This document shows, piece by piece, positions 1 to 9,755 of a DNA stretch of 16,542 bases. How positions within the stretch are numbered: the stretch's first letter is position 1; each line of letters begins with the position of its first letter. The notes below the pieces were generated by a model, which saw only the letters and a program-made list of their open reading frames with translations, had not been told where the DNA came from and did not search any database. The stretch lies in assembly GCA_030066475.1 (NCBI GenBank), contig JASJBO010000170.1:1-16542 (forward strand). Direction: 5' to 3'. A program made the translations under genes and the position numbers. Origin of the DNA: Myxococcota bacterium (GTDB lineage Bacteria; Myxococcota_A; UBA9160; PR03).

Positions 1-253
1 CGGCTCGCTGCGCGCTCCGGCTTCGCCTCCGGTCTTGGTGGACTCCGCTCGCCTGCGGCTCGCTGCGCGCTCCGGCTTCGCCTCCGCTTGCGGCTTCCCC
101 CTGCGATCCTGGCGGAGATGGCTACGGGAGCTCCGGTCGTGAGGCCGTCCCGCCGGCCTGCCAACTCGGTCCGAAGCCGCCAAGGCCGCCCGCGCAAGCG
201 CCGCCGGTTCCTCCGGCGGCGCGCGCAGCGAGGCGAAGCCGAGCGAAGTCCAC
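1..253. repeat. Extragenic repeat region with direct and inverted repeats
   Basis: The first 266 bases carry no ORF I believe in. Positions 1-31 and 56-86 are identical 31-bp direct repeats. Positions 38-70 and 221-253 form an imperfect inverted repeat: the reverse complement of the first matches the second at 29 of 33 positions, with about 150 bp between. Just inside the right arm is a strong hairpin (198-222). Paired ends of this kind suggest a non-autonomous or REP/BIME-like extragenic element upstream of the M64 gene. The left edge of the window cuts the region, so its full extent is unknown. No target-site duplication or transposase was seen. Confidence 0.6.
198..222. terminator. Strong GC hairpin upstream of the M64 gene
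   Basis: A 10-bp perfect stem (GCGCCGCCGG at 198-207 pairing with 213-222) closes a 5-nt loop TTCCT. No T-run follows on either strand, so it is a weak candidate for intrinsic termination. It could equally be part of the repeat element spanning 1-253 or a structured 5' leader. Confidence 0.35.
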
Positions 254-266
254 TAGGGTCGGAAGG

Positions 267-1598
267 ATGACGGGGCCGCCCGCGTTCGCGCAGCGCTGCA
301 CCGGCCGCACGCTGCGGGTCGACACGCGGCACGGCGGACGACGCGGCGCGGAGTGGATCGAGCCCGAGGCGCTGTCCCTCGAAGGCGAGTGGTCGGGCGG
401 GCGGACGCTCTGGGACGCACCGCGCGACGTGGGTGACTACCGCTGCGTGCTCGAGTCGGACGCGGGCGAGCACCTCTTCACGGCCGGCTACGGCTCGTTC
501 TTCGGCGAGTGGGTGACCACGCGCGAGGCCGAGACGCGGGAGCGGGTGTTCTCCGAGTCGGTGCGGCTTCCCGAGCCGCGCGGCCGCGCGCTGCTCCGCT
601 TCGAGCGGCGCGGCCGCGGCGGCGCCTTCGCCGCGCTGTGCGAGCAGCGCCTCGAGCCGGGGACGGCCACCCCAGCCGGCCCCGCGCCCGAGGCGACGGT
701 GCGCGAGCTGCTGCGGAGCGGCCCTGCGGCGGCCAAGGTCAACCTGCTGTTCGTCGCGGAGGGCTACGACGAGAGCGAACGCGAGCGCTTCTTCGGCGAC
801 GCGAGCGGCCTCTGCGAGATCCTGTTCGGGACCGAGCCGTACCGCTCGCGGCACTCCGACTTCAACGTGCGCGCCCTGTACGCGCCCTCGGCCGAGAGCG
901 GCATCACGGATCCCGGCAGCGCGGTCGAGCGCGACACGCTGCTGGCCGCGAGCTTCGACACCTTCGGGATCGACCGCTACATGCTGACCCTGCGCAACGC
1001 CGAGCTGCGCCGGCTGTGCAGCGGTACGCCCTACGACACCCTGGTGGTGGTCTGCAACACCGCGAAGTACGGCGGCGGCGGCGTCTACGACCAGTACACC
1101 TGCCTGGCCGCCCACACGGAGCACACTCGCTACCTGCTGCTCCACGAGTTCGGCCACTCGTTCGCCGGGCTGGCCGACGAGTACTACGCGGCACCGGTGA
1201 CCTACGAGTTCTTCGAGGACGAGGCCGGCGAGCCGTGGCAGGCCAACGTGACCGCGGACCCGACCCGGCCCAAGTGGCGCGAGTGGATCGAGCCGGACAC
1301 CCCGCTGCCGTCGCCGTGGGAGCAGCCCGCCTTCGACGCGCTGATGGCGCGGCGCGAGCGCGCGGTGTCGGCGGGCGGGTCGGAGGCGACCGCCCGGCGC
1401 CTGCTCGACGAGGCGGCCGAGCTGCTGCGCGCCCAGCCGCACGCCGGCCGCGTCGGCGCGTTCGAGGGCGCCTGCTATCGCGCACGCGGCCTGTTCCGGC
1501 CCGAGGTGGACTGTATGATGTTCACGCGGACCTGCGAGCGCTTCTGTCGCGTGTGCACGCAGGCGATCCACCGCCGCATCGACGAGCTCACGGGGTAG
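267..1598 (+). CDS. M64 family zinc metallopeptidase
   Basis: A 443-aa zinc endopeptidase of the M64 (IgA peptidase) family, expected to cleave peptides. An N-terminal beta-rich domain of the family is at about residues 15-125; the core begins near residue 155 with the conserved stretch [15 protein letters not shown]. The zinc and catalytic motif [15 protein letters not shown] starts at H293, with E294 catalytic, H297 a second ligand and the family-typical DEYY at 304-307. Four cysteines near the C-terminus (C416, C423, C427, C430) may form disulfides or bind metal. The ATG at 267 is supported by AGGG at 255-258. I see no signal peptide, although studied members are secreted, so this one may be cytoplasmic. 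An S9 peptidase follows in the same frame, suggesting co-transcription. Family assignment is firm; the substrate is unknown. Confidence 0.93.
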   Translation: MTGPPAFAQRCTGRTLRVDTRHGGRRGAEWIEPEALSLEGEWSGGRTLWDAPRDVGDYRCVLESDAGEHLFTAGYGSFFGEWVTTREAETRERVFSESVRLPEPRGRALLRFERRGRGGAFAALCEQRLEPGTATPAGPAPEATVRELLRSGPAAAKVNLLFVAEGYDESERERFFGDASGLCEILFGTEPYRSRHSDFNVRALYAPSAESGITDPGSAVERDTLLAASFDTFGIDRYMLTLRNAELRRLCSGTPYDTLVVVCNTAKYGGGGVYDQYTCLAAHTEHTRYLLLHEFGHSFAGLADEYYAAPVTYEFFEDEAGEPWQANVTADPTRPKWREWIEPDTPLPSPWEQPAFDALMARRERAVSAGGSEATARRLLDEAAELLRAQPHAGRVGAFEGACYRARGLFRPEVDCMMFTRTCERFCRVCTQAIHRRIDELTG

Positions 1599-1697
1599 CG
1601 CAGCCTGGCGCGGATCGGCTTCGACGACAGCGCGAGCTTCCCGGCGCCGGGCACGGCGGCGCCGGCCGCAGCGCGCTTCGGCGGGGGCGGTCGCTAC

Positions 1698-3812
1698 GTG
1701 GCCTACCTCCACGCGCCCGACCACGATCTGCGGCGCGAGCTGTGGGTGCTCGACCTCGAGACGCGCGAGCGGCGCCGGCTGCTGGCCGCCTCCGACGGGT
1801 TCGCCAGCGAGGGCGAATTCGCGCCGCACGAGGCGCTGCTGCGCGAGCGCGCCCGGGTGCGCACGCTCGGCGTCACGGGCTTCGGCTGGATGCCGCGCGT
1901 GGGCGCGCTGCAGGTGCGGCTGCCGGGGCGCATCGAGCTGATCGACCCGGCCGACGGGACGCGCCGCACCCTGCTCGCCACCGACGCCGAGGTGCTCGAC
2001 CCGCAGCCGAGCCCCGATGGCCGGCGCCTCGCCTTCGTGCGCGACCGCGAGCTGTGGTGCGTGGACCTGGACGACGACGGCTGCGGCGTGGGCGCGCCTC
2101 GCCGCCTCACGGAGGGCGCCGACGAAGGCGTCTCGCACGGCCTCGCCGACTACCTGGCGCAGGAGGAGCTGGGCCGCAGCAGCGGCTTCTGGTGGAGCGC
2201 GGACGGCGAGACGCTCGCGTTCGCGCGCGTCGACGAGTCGGCGCTGCCCTGGACCTACCTGACCAGCGCCGACCAGACGGCGGTCGAACGGCACCGCTAC
2301 TCGTTCGCCGGCGGCCCGATCCCCGCGTTCGAGCTGGGCCTGGTGGCAGCCGCGGGCGGCGCCCCGCGCTGGCTCGACGCGGCCCGCTGGGACGGGAGCT
2401 ACCTGGCGCGCGCGGGCTTCGCGCCGGGCGGTGTCTTCGTCGCGCAGCTCCTGTCGCGTACGCAGCGCGAGCTCGAGCTGGTGGCCTTCGAGCCCGATTC
2501 GGACGAGCCGCGGATCGTGCTGTGCGAGCGCGGCGCGCCCTGGCTCAACCTGCACGACGACCTGCGCTGGCTGGAGAGCGGCAAGCGCCTGCTGTGGTCG
2601 CACGAGCGCGACGGGCTGCGCCGCCTCGAGGTGCGCGACGCCGAGGGCGGCGCGCTCCACCCGATCGCCGCGCCGGCGGGCATGGTCCACGGGGTGGTCG
2701 CCGTCGACGAGGCGGGCGGACTGGTGTGGTACGTGGCGGCGGACGATCCCCGCGAGCGCCACCTGTTCCGCGCGGCGCTCGACGGCAGCGGGGCGGCCGA
2801 GCGCTGGACCCGCGAGCCGGGCACGCATCGCGCCAGCTTCGGCCCCGGGCCGGACTGGTGGGTGCACGGCTTCGACAGCGTCTCGACGCCACCGCGCGTC
2901 ACCCTCGAGCGCCTCGACGGCGGCGAGTCGTTCCCGCTGCACGAGGCGGATCCCGACCCGCGCGTGGCGCGGCTCGCGCTGCGGCCCCCCGAGCTGGTGG
3001 AGGTCCCGCTGCCCGGGGACGACGGCGTGCTGTACGGCGCGCTCTACGCGCCGGCCGAGCGCGGGGCGGGCGAGCGGCTACCGCTGGTCGTGTCGGTGTA
3101 CGGCGGGCCCCGCGCCCAGGCGGTGGTGAACGGCTGGGGTCTCACCGCCGATCTGCGCGCCCAGCGCTTCGCCGAGTGCGGCTTCCTGGTGCTGAAGCTC
3201 GACAACCGCGGCGCCTGGGGCCGCGGCCTGGACTTCGAGGCGGCGATCGCGGGCCGCGCCGGCCAGCTCGAAGTGAGCGACCAGGCGCGCGGCGTCGCCT
3301 GGCTCGTGCAGCGGGGGCTCGCCGACCCGGAGCGCGTGGGCATCTGCGGCTGGAGCTACGGCGGCTACATGGCGGTCTCGTGCCTGGCGCGCGAGCCCGA
3401 CGTGTTCCGGGCCGGCGCGGCCGGGGCGCCCGTGATCCGCTGGGAGGACTACGACAGCGCCTACACCGAGCGCTACATGGGCGTGCCCCAGGCGTGGTCC
3501 GAGGCGAGCCCCTTCCCGGCCGACTTCCACAACCCGGAGGGCTACCGCGAGGCGTCCCCGCTCGAGCACCTCGACGGGCTGCGCGGGCGCCTGCTCGTGG
3601 TCCACGGCCTGCGCGACGAGAACGTGCTGTTCCGCAACAGCGCCGCCCTGCTCGACGCGTGCGCGCAGCGCGGCCTGCACGTGGACCTGTGGGTGCTGCC
3701 GGGCGAGCGCCACTCGGTGCGCGAGCGCGCCAGCTGCATCGAGGTGGAGCGCCGCTTCTTCGAGCACCTGGCCGACGCGCTCGGCGTCGGCCCCGAGAGC
3801 CGACCCGACTGA
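1698..3812 (+). CDS. S9 family DPP IV-type serine peptidase (start uncertain)
   Basis: Prolyl oligopeptidase family enzyme expected to release dipeptides from peptides. Numbering from the GTG at 1698 gives 704 aa. An N-terminal beta-propeller (DPP IV N-terminal type) spans roughly residues 1-420, with the double-glutamate motif [13 protein letters not shown] (E156, E157) that holds the substrate amino end in this family. The C-terminal alpha/beta-hydrolase has nucleophile S553 in GWSYGGYM, D640 in GLRDEN and H672 in GERHSV, a complete triad. No signal peptide is visible. The start is doubtful: the frame is open back to the M64 stop at 1596-1598, and the 33 extra codons (ending [20 protein letters not shown]) look like the conserved family N-terminus, yet they contain no ATG, GTG or TTG. 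A CTG at 1605 with GGGG 9 nt upstream is one possibility. Confidence 0.92.
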   Translation: MAYLHAPDHDLRRELWVLDLETRERRRLLAASDGFASEGEFAPHEALLRERARVRTLGVTGFGWMPRVGALQVRLPGRIELIDPADGTRRTLLATDAEVLDPQPSPDGRRLAFVRDRELWCVDLDDDGCGVGAPRRLTEGADEGVSHGLADYLAQEELGRSSGFWWSADGETLAFARVDESALPWTYLTSADQTAVERHRYSFAGGPIPAFELGLVAAAGGAPRWLDAARWDGSYLARAGFAPGGVFVAQLLSRTQRELELVAFEPDSDEPRIVLCERGAPWLNLHDDLRWLESGKRLLWSHERDGLRRLEVRDAEGGALHPIAAPAGMVHGVVAVDEAGGLVWYVAADDPRERHLFRAALDGSGAAERWTREPGTHRASFGPGPDWWVHGFDSVSTPPRVTLERLDGGESFPLHEADPDPRVARLALRPPELVEVPLPGDDGVLYGALYAPAERGAGERLPLVVSVYGGPRAQAVVNGWGLTADLRAQRFAECGFLVLKLDNRGAWGRGLDFEAAIAGRAGQLEVSDQARGVAWLVQRGLADPERVGICGWSYGGYMAVSCLAREPDVFRAGAAGAPVIRWEDYDSAYTERYMGVPQAWSEASPFPADFHNPEGYREASPLEHLDGLRGRLLVVHGLRDENVLFRNSAALLDACAQRGLHVDLWVLPGERHSVRERASCIEVERRFFEHLADALGVGPESRPD

Positions 3813-3818
3813 GGCGCC

Positions 3819-5132
3819 CTACTCCAGCGCCTCGGCCCACAGCTCGTGCGTGGTGGCGCGGAAGTCGCGCTGCGGCAGCTCCGCGATCGCGCCGCGGTAT
3901 CCCACGCCGTCCTTCACCACCTCGACCAGCGCGCCCTCCTCGAAGCGGCGCGGATCGGCCAGCACGTCGCGCTCGCAGATCAGCAGGTCGGCGCGCTGTC
4001 CCGGCGCCAGGGTGCCCGTGTCGGGCTGACCGATCTCGGCCGCGGGCAGGCCGGTCGCCGCGTGCCAGGCCTCGAGCGGCGTGAGCCCGTCGTTCACCAG
4101 CGCGACCAGCTCCATGTAGTTGCGGCCGTGCATGCGGGGCAGCACCGGGTCGGTGCCCGCCAGGATCTTGAGGCCGCCGGAGCGGGCGTGCTGGACCGCC
4201 TTGGCGTGCACGTCGCCCACCTGCTTCACCTTCTCCATCACGAAGGGCGACAGCCCTTCCGCGCCGGGCAGTGCCTGGATCACCCACGAGGTGGGGGTCA
4301 CGGTGCAGCCGCGGGCGTAGGCGGCCTCGACCATCTCCTCGTCCATGTAGGAGATGTGCTGGATGTCGTGCACCCCGCAGCGCACGGCCAGCTCGATGCC
4401 GCTGCGGCTGTGGGCGTGGGCGGCCACGCGCAGCCCGCGCGCCTCGGCCTCGGTGCAGATCGCCTCGACCTCCTCGGGGCTGAAGTCCTGGTTCTCGAGC
4501 CGGTCGCCGGGGGAGGCGACCCCGGGGCTGGCGCAGATCTTGATCAGGTCGGCGCCGCAGGCCGCGATCTCGCGCACCCGGGCGCGGCAGTCCCAGGGGC
4601 CGTCCACGATGCTCGAGGGCCGTCCGGGCGCCTGGGGCCACAGCCGCGACAGCTCGCCGTGGCAGCGGTCGGGCCCGCGGAAGTCGGCGTGGCCGCCGGT
4701 GGTCGAGAGCATGCAGATCGCGATCTTCAGGCGCGGCCCGATCACGAGACCGTCGTCCACCATCCGCTTCATGTAGTCGGTGGCGCCGCCCACGTCGCGC
4801 AAAGTGGTGACGCCCCCGTCGACCAGCGTGGTGTGGAGGATCTTCTCGACGTAGAGCAGCTCGTGCGGGCCGGCCATGCGCGCCTCGTCCTCGTGCGAGA
4901 GGCCCAGGTGCACGATGTGGCCGTGGCAGTCGATCAGGCCGGGCGTGACGGTGTAGCGCGAGCAGTCGACCCGCGGCAGGCCGGCGTCCTCGGCCCGCTC
5001 GGCGTGCGGGCGGACCCAGCCGATGCGCCCGCCCTCGACCAGAACGTCCACGTGGCGGTGCACCGCGGCGTCGGTGCCGGAGGTCCCGTCGTAGAGGCGA
5101 TCGACGTTGGAGAGGAGCACGGAGTTGACCAT
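3819..5132 (-). CDS. Metal-dependent amidohydrolase (imidazolonepropionase/prolidase-like)
   Basis: A 437-aa amidohydrolase-superfamily enzyme with a complete metal site. H70 and H72 lie in the IDCHGHIVH motif, K198 in [10 protein letters not shown] (likely the carboxylated bridging lysine), H239 in RVAAHAH, H259 in [10 protein letters not shown] and D328 in ILAGTDPV. The overall pattern matches the group annotated as imidazolonepropionase-like or Xaa-Pro dipeptidase-like amidohydrolases, whose characterised members hydrolyse cyclic amides or dipeptides with proline or arginine. The exact substrate cannot be read from sequence. It converges on the S9 peptidase with only GGCGCC between the stops and diverges from acetyl-CoA synthetase. 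The ATG at 5132 places the [10 protein letters not shown] strand at its usual depth, but no clear ribosome binding site precedes it. No signal peptide, so cytoplasmic. A role in finishing peptide breakdown is inferred from the neighbouring peptidases. Confidence 0.9.
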   Translation of the reverse strand: MVNSVLLSNVDRLYDGTSGTDAAVHRHVDVLVEGGRIGWVRPHAERAEDAGLPRVDCSRYTVTPGLIDCHGHIVHLGLSHEDEARMAGPHELLYVEKILHTTLVDGGVTTLRDVGGATDYMKRMVDDGLVIGPRLKIAICMLSTTGGHADFRGPDRCHGELSRLWPQAPGRPSSIVDGPWDCRARVREIAACGADLIKICASPGVASPGDRLENQDFSPEEVEAICTEAEARGLRVAAHAHSRSGIELAVRCGVHDIQHISYMDEEMVEAAYARGCTVTPTSWVIQALPGAEGLSPFVMEKVKQVGDVHAKAVQHARSGGLKILAGTDPVLPRMHGRNYMELVALVNDGLTPLEAWHAATGLPAAEIGQPDTGTLAPGQRADLLICERDVLADPRRFEEGALVEVVKDGVGYRGAIAELPQRDFRATTHELWAEALE

Positions 5133-5152
5133 GGCGAGAGGGTAGCGCGGCC

Positions 5153-5181
5153 ATGAAAGCCGGGGACAGCGGGGGTATGAT
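5153..5181 (+). promoter_or_regulatory. Candidate sigma-70 promoter for acs
   Basis: ATGAAA at 5153-5158 (4 of 6 to the -35 consensus) and TATGAT at 5176-5181 (5 of 6 to the -10 consensus) are 17 bp apart. Transcription would begin near 5188, about 28 nt before the acetyl-CoA synthetase ATG, leaving just enough leader for the GAGGAGAG ribosome binding site at 5198-5205. The promoter sits in the 83-bp gap shared with the divergent amidohydrolase. Confidence 0.5.
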
Positions 5182-5215
5182 GCCGCCCTTCCCTCCCGAG
5201 GAGAGCCAAGCCGCC

Positions 5216-7165
<1,950 letters not shown>

Positions 7166-7192
7166 GGCCCGGCCCCGGGCCCCGGAAGGCGA

Positions 7193-7226
7193 ATCGCCCC
7201 TGCCGGTCTCGGCCGGCAGGGGCGAT
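7193..7226. terminator. Bidirectional hairpin terminator
   Basis: A perfect 14-bp stem (7193-7206 with 7213-7226) closes the 6-nt loop TCTCGG, between the convergent acetyl-CoA synthetase and VWA-OmpA genes. There is no long T-run on either side, so termination may be imperfect or factor-assisted, but position and strength suit a terminator serving both strands. Confidence 0.7.
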
Positions 7227-7249
7227 CGCTTCTCGGGTCGGTCGGACCG

Positions 7250-8356
7250 CTACTGGAGCGGTCGCAGCTCCACCCGCCGGTTCATGGCCCGGCCATCCGG
7301 GTTGTCCCGACCGTCGACCTGGTTCGGCGCGATCGGCCGGGTCTCACCGAAGCCCACCGAGCGCAGCCGGTCGCGGCTCACGCCGCGCGCGACCAGCCCG
7401 TCCTTCACGGCACGTGCGCGCCGCTCGGACAGGCCCTGGTTGTACTCCTCCGGACCGATCGAGTCGGTGTGACCCTCGACGCTGACGCGCACGTTGCGGC
7501 AGGCCGACTGGTTCAGCGCGTCGCGCGCGGCGTCGAGGATGACCTCGCTCACGGCGTCGATCTGGTCGCTGTCGAACGCGAAGTTGACGCCCTGCAGACG
7601 CAGGGTCGGGCACTCGGGAGCGGGCGCGGCGCCGGCCACCACGTCGCGCACGAAGCTGCTGAGCGAAGACGCCGAGGAGACGTCCGACGCCTTGCGCGCG
7701 AAGCCACACTGGGTGACGCCGCTCAGGGCCGTCATGAAGGCGGCGCCTTCGGGGTCGTCACCCACGTGCACGGTGTGGAAGCAGACGTTGCGATAGCTCT
7801 CGGCCAGCGCCCGGGCGGAGTCGAGCGCCATGTCCGTGTCGTTGGGGCGGCCGTCGCTGAACAGCACCAGCGCCGACAGGCCCGACTGCCCCGCGAGCTG
7901 GGCACCCGCCTCGTCGAGCACCTCGTCGATCGGCGTGTGGCCGCCGCGGCCGTCGACCTCGCCCATGATCTCGACGGCGTCCACGGCAGCCGCCACCCGG
8001 GCCCGGTCGAAGGGCGCCAGCATCGAGGTCACGCGGTCGTTGCCACCGTAGCCGATCGAGCCGACGTTGTAGACGTTGCGATTGCGCGCCGGCTGGCCCT
8101 TGTCGGGCAGCGCCGCCACGAAGCCCTGCGACAGGGCCTTGGCCTGCGGGAAGGTCTCCTCCGCATACATGGTCCCGGAGGCGTCGAGGAGCACGAGCAC
8201 CTGGTCGACCTCGCGCCATTCGGACTTCGACATGGTGATCGGCGACACGGACGGCGGTGCCTGAATGGGCAGTCGCGGGGCGGCGCAGCCGGCCGCCATC
8301 GCAACCAACAGAGAGACCGAAGCGAGCAGCGCACTCGCCTTAGCCCAGGTCGTCAT
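7250..8356 (-). CDS. VWA-domain plus OmpA-domain lipoprotein
   Basis: A 368-aa exported protein joining a von Willebrand A domain to a peptidoglycan-binding OmpA C-terminal domain. A hydrophobic signal peptide ends in AMAAGC, with C24 as likely lipidation site. The VWA domain (about 50-240) starts QVLVLLDASGTM with MIDAS-type residues D58, S60 and T62, then T141 in GGHTPID and D168 in LFSDGRPND, so metal binding looks possible though the first motif is DxSxT rather than DxSxS. The OmpA domain (about 255-366) has NFAFDSDQID, EGHTDSIG with D298 and LSERRA with R313, the residues that bind diaminopimelate in characterised members. The ATG at 8356 follows GGAGGAAG; longer in-frame starts lack this. 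It probably tethers a ligand-binding VWA head between the outer membrane and the wall. Partner unknown. Confidence 0.9.
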   Translation of the reverse strand: MTTWAKASALLASVSLLVAMAAGCAAPRLPIQAPPSVSPITMSKSEWREVDQVLVLLDASGTMYAEETFPQAKALSQGFVAALPDKGQPARNRNVYNVGSIGYGGNDRVTSMLAPFDRARVAAAVDAVEIMGEVDGRGGHTPIDEVLDEAGAQLAGQSGLSALVLFSDGRPNDTDMALDSARALAESYRNVCFHTVHVGDDPEGAAFMTALSGVTQCGFARKASDVSSASSLSSFVRDVVAGAAPAPECPTLRLQGVNFAFDSDQIDAVSEVILDAARDALNQSACRNVRVSVEGHTDSIGPEEYNQGLSERRARAVKDGLVARGVSRDRLRSVGFGETRPIAPNQVDGRDNPDGRAMNRRVELRPLQ

Positions 8357-8450
8357 CGGGGCTTCCTCCAAGAGACAAGAGGCGGGACCGTAGAAGAACG
8401 GGCCGCTGCCTTCCAGCTCCAGCCGGGTGATGAAACGGGCCCCAACGTAA

Positions 8451-8482
8451 CACACGCCGGCCCCCTGGGGTGCCGGCGTGTG
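8451..8482 (-). terminator. Hairpin terminator behind the 140-aa exported protein gene
   Basis: An 11-bp perfect inverted repeat (CACACGCCGGC at 8451-8461 with 8472-8482), with further C/G pairing possible in the loop. On the minus strand it is followed by TTACGTT. It lies 45-76 nt past the stop of the 140-aa exported protein and about 95 nt before the start of the VWA-OmpA gene, so it likely separates the two transcripts. Confidence 0.6.
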
Positions 8483-8526
8483 CTCGGATCGTTCCGGGCA
8501 GGGCTCCGAGCCCTGCGTGGCTGGCG

Positions 8527-8949
8527 TCAGAACTTCCACTCCCCATTCTGGTACGGGAAGATCTCGCTGATCGGCGAGGTGCTGAGGGGCCGGCAGTTCT
8601 GGCGTCCGGGACCCTGGCACTCGTGAACCGTCTCCGTGTAGTGAAGGACACCCACGAACGGGGCGGCGGGTCGGCCGGTCGACTTCAGCTCGGTGCGGTA
8701 GTCGACGCTCACGGTGCGGTAGCGGAACGGCTCGCGCTTGCCGGAAGAGGCAAGCCTCAGTGCGGGATCCGGCGCAGCTGGAACCTGGGCGTTGATCTTC
8801 GTCATCCACTGCTTGGCGAACTTCTCGAACGAGCTGTGCGCCTTCTCGGCTTCGCTCCCGCCGGCCAGGGCGGGCACCGCCAGCACGAGCGCAAGGGCCA
8901 CGACGGCGCCGGCGCTCGACAGGCGGAAGAGGGGCAGGCCTCGGATCAT
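8527..8949 (-). CDS. Exported protein of unknown family (140 aa)
   Basis: I do not recognise this protein. A positively charged start and a long hydrophobic segment (residues 9-29, ending AVPALA) form a Sec signal peptide with probable cleavage after A29. There is no lipobox cysteine, so the mature protein of about 111 aa should be soluble in the periplasm or outside. It opens with a charged helical stretch (SEAEKAHSSFEKFAKQWMTK), followed by beta-like segments containing YRTVSVDYRTELKS and FVGVLHYTETVHEC. Two cysteines (C111, C119) are close enough for a small disulfide loop. The ATG at 8949 has AGGAGAT just upstream on the minus strand. The coding call is supported by start signal, signal peptide and a hairpin after the stop. 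Function unknown; an envelope role is suggested only by its neighbours. Confidence 0.8.
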   Translation of the reverse strand: MIRGLPLFRLSSAGAVVALALVLAVPALAGGSEAEKAHSSFEKFAKQWMTKINAQVPAAPDPALRLASSGKREPFRYRTVSVDYRTELKSTGRPAAPFVGVLHYTETVHECQGPGRQNCRPLSTSPISEIFPYQNGEWKF

Positions 8950-9255
8950 GGTGGGGATCTCCTGCAATCCATGCTCCCCGGCCGCAGATGACACGACGGG
9001 CGACACCAGCGGCCGGGGGCTCTCGACCCCATCGGCAGCTCCGGCCTCGCCCTTTGATTCTGCCGCTTCGTGCTCCAGGATACTCCTCCGCGCGTCGCGT
9101 TGGAAGCGCACCCTGCGCCCGGGCCTTGCACGCCGGGCCGCATCGGCGCTGCCGATCGGTTGCGATGGCGCTGCACGCGGGAGGCTGCGCGCGAGCTGCG
9201 CGCTACGTTCCCGGACCCTCGTGCCCTGTGGGGGCCGAGCCGTCCGGAGGAACCG
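8950..9255. other. Divergent intergenic region, no gene seen
   Basis: These 306 bases separate the leftward 140-aa exported protein gene from the rightward BON-domain gene and should hold both promoters. I found no convincing -35/-10 pair or sigma-54 motif. A perfect 10-bp inverted repeat (CCCCGGCCGC at 8976-8985 with 9009-9018, 23 nt between) lies upstream of the exported protein gene and could be an operator or a leader hairpin. The open frames across this stretch have no start signals and no recognisable protein content. Confidence 0.6.
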
Positions 9256-9753
9256 ATGCCGTCCCCTCGCCATCTCTGGCTCCAACTCGCCGTCTTTGCC
9301 CCCCTCGTCGTGTTGCCGGTCGGCTGCCGTGACGCCGACGTCGCCCGCCTCGAGGCGGCCAGCGAGGCCGTCGCCGAGGCCCAGCAGTCGGTCGAGTCCG
9401 CCCGCGCCGAGCTCGAGGCCCAGCGCAGCGCGCTCGAATCGGCCCGCGAGGCGGTCGGCGCGGCCGAGAGCTCCCTGCGCGAGGCCGAGCAGCACCTCGC
9501 GGAGGCTCGCGCCGAGGTGTTCGAGCAGGCGACCGACACCGTGCTGTTCCGAGCCGTCCAGAAGCGGCTGCTCGACGAGGACCGCCTGGGCAAGGTGGCG
9601 ATCGCGGCGCGCGTCGAGCAGGGCACGGTGGTGCTGAGCGGCGCGGTCCCCGACGACCGGCTGCGCCAGCGCGCCGTCGAGATCGCCCGGGACACACCCG
9701 GCGTGCTCGAGGTCGACGATCGCATCCGCGTGACGGCGAGGGCGACGCCCTGA
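9256..9753 (+). CDS. Exported coiled-coil plus BON-domain protein
   Basis: A 165-aa protein with a signal peptide ending LVVLPVGC, where C24 may be lipidated; the lipobox is imperfect because proline occupies the -3 position. Residues 27-92 are alanine- and glutamate-rich with heptad-like spacing and should form a long helix or coiled coil. Residues 95-162 form one BON domain: TVLFRAVQKRL, then GKVAIAARVEQGTVVLSGAV, then RAVEIARDTPGVLEVDDRI, which is the standard alpha-beta-beta-alpha-beta pattern. BON domains bind phospholipid or envelope surfaces in OsmY and DolP. The ATG at 9256 has GGAGG at 9246-9250. The coiled coil could drive oligomerisation or span part of the periplasm. It converges with the histidine phosphatase, with two bases between stops. 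Precise role unknown. Confidence 0.85.
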   Translation: MPSPRHLWLQLAVFAPLVVLPVGCRDADVARLEAASEAVAEAQQSVESARAELEAQRSALESAREAVGAAESSLREAEQHLAEARAEVFEQATDTVLFRAVQKRLLDEDRLGKVAIAARVEQGTVVLSGAVPDDRLRQRAVEIARDTPGVLEVDDRIRVTARATP

Positions 9754-9755
9754 GC

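Noticed and set aside
1..86. Direct repeat considered as the edge of a CRISPR array
   Set aside because: Only two copies with a 24-bp gap, and no further regular copies follow. The repeat is part of a larger imperfect palindromic element.
88..325. Two short opposing open frames before the M64 gene
   Set aside because: They lie inside the repeat region, have Arg/Ala-rich products, no ribosome binding site and no motif.
509..4084. A 1191-codon rightward open frame overlapping the M64 and S9 genes
   Set aside because: Its product is almost entirely Arg, Ala, Gly and Pro, and it runs in another frame across two genes with complete catalytic motifs. Long stop-free shadow frames are expected at this GC content.
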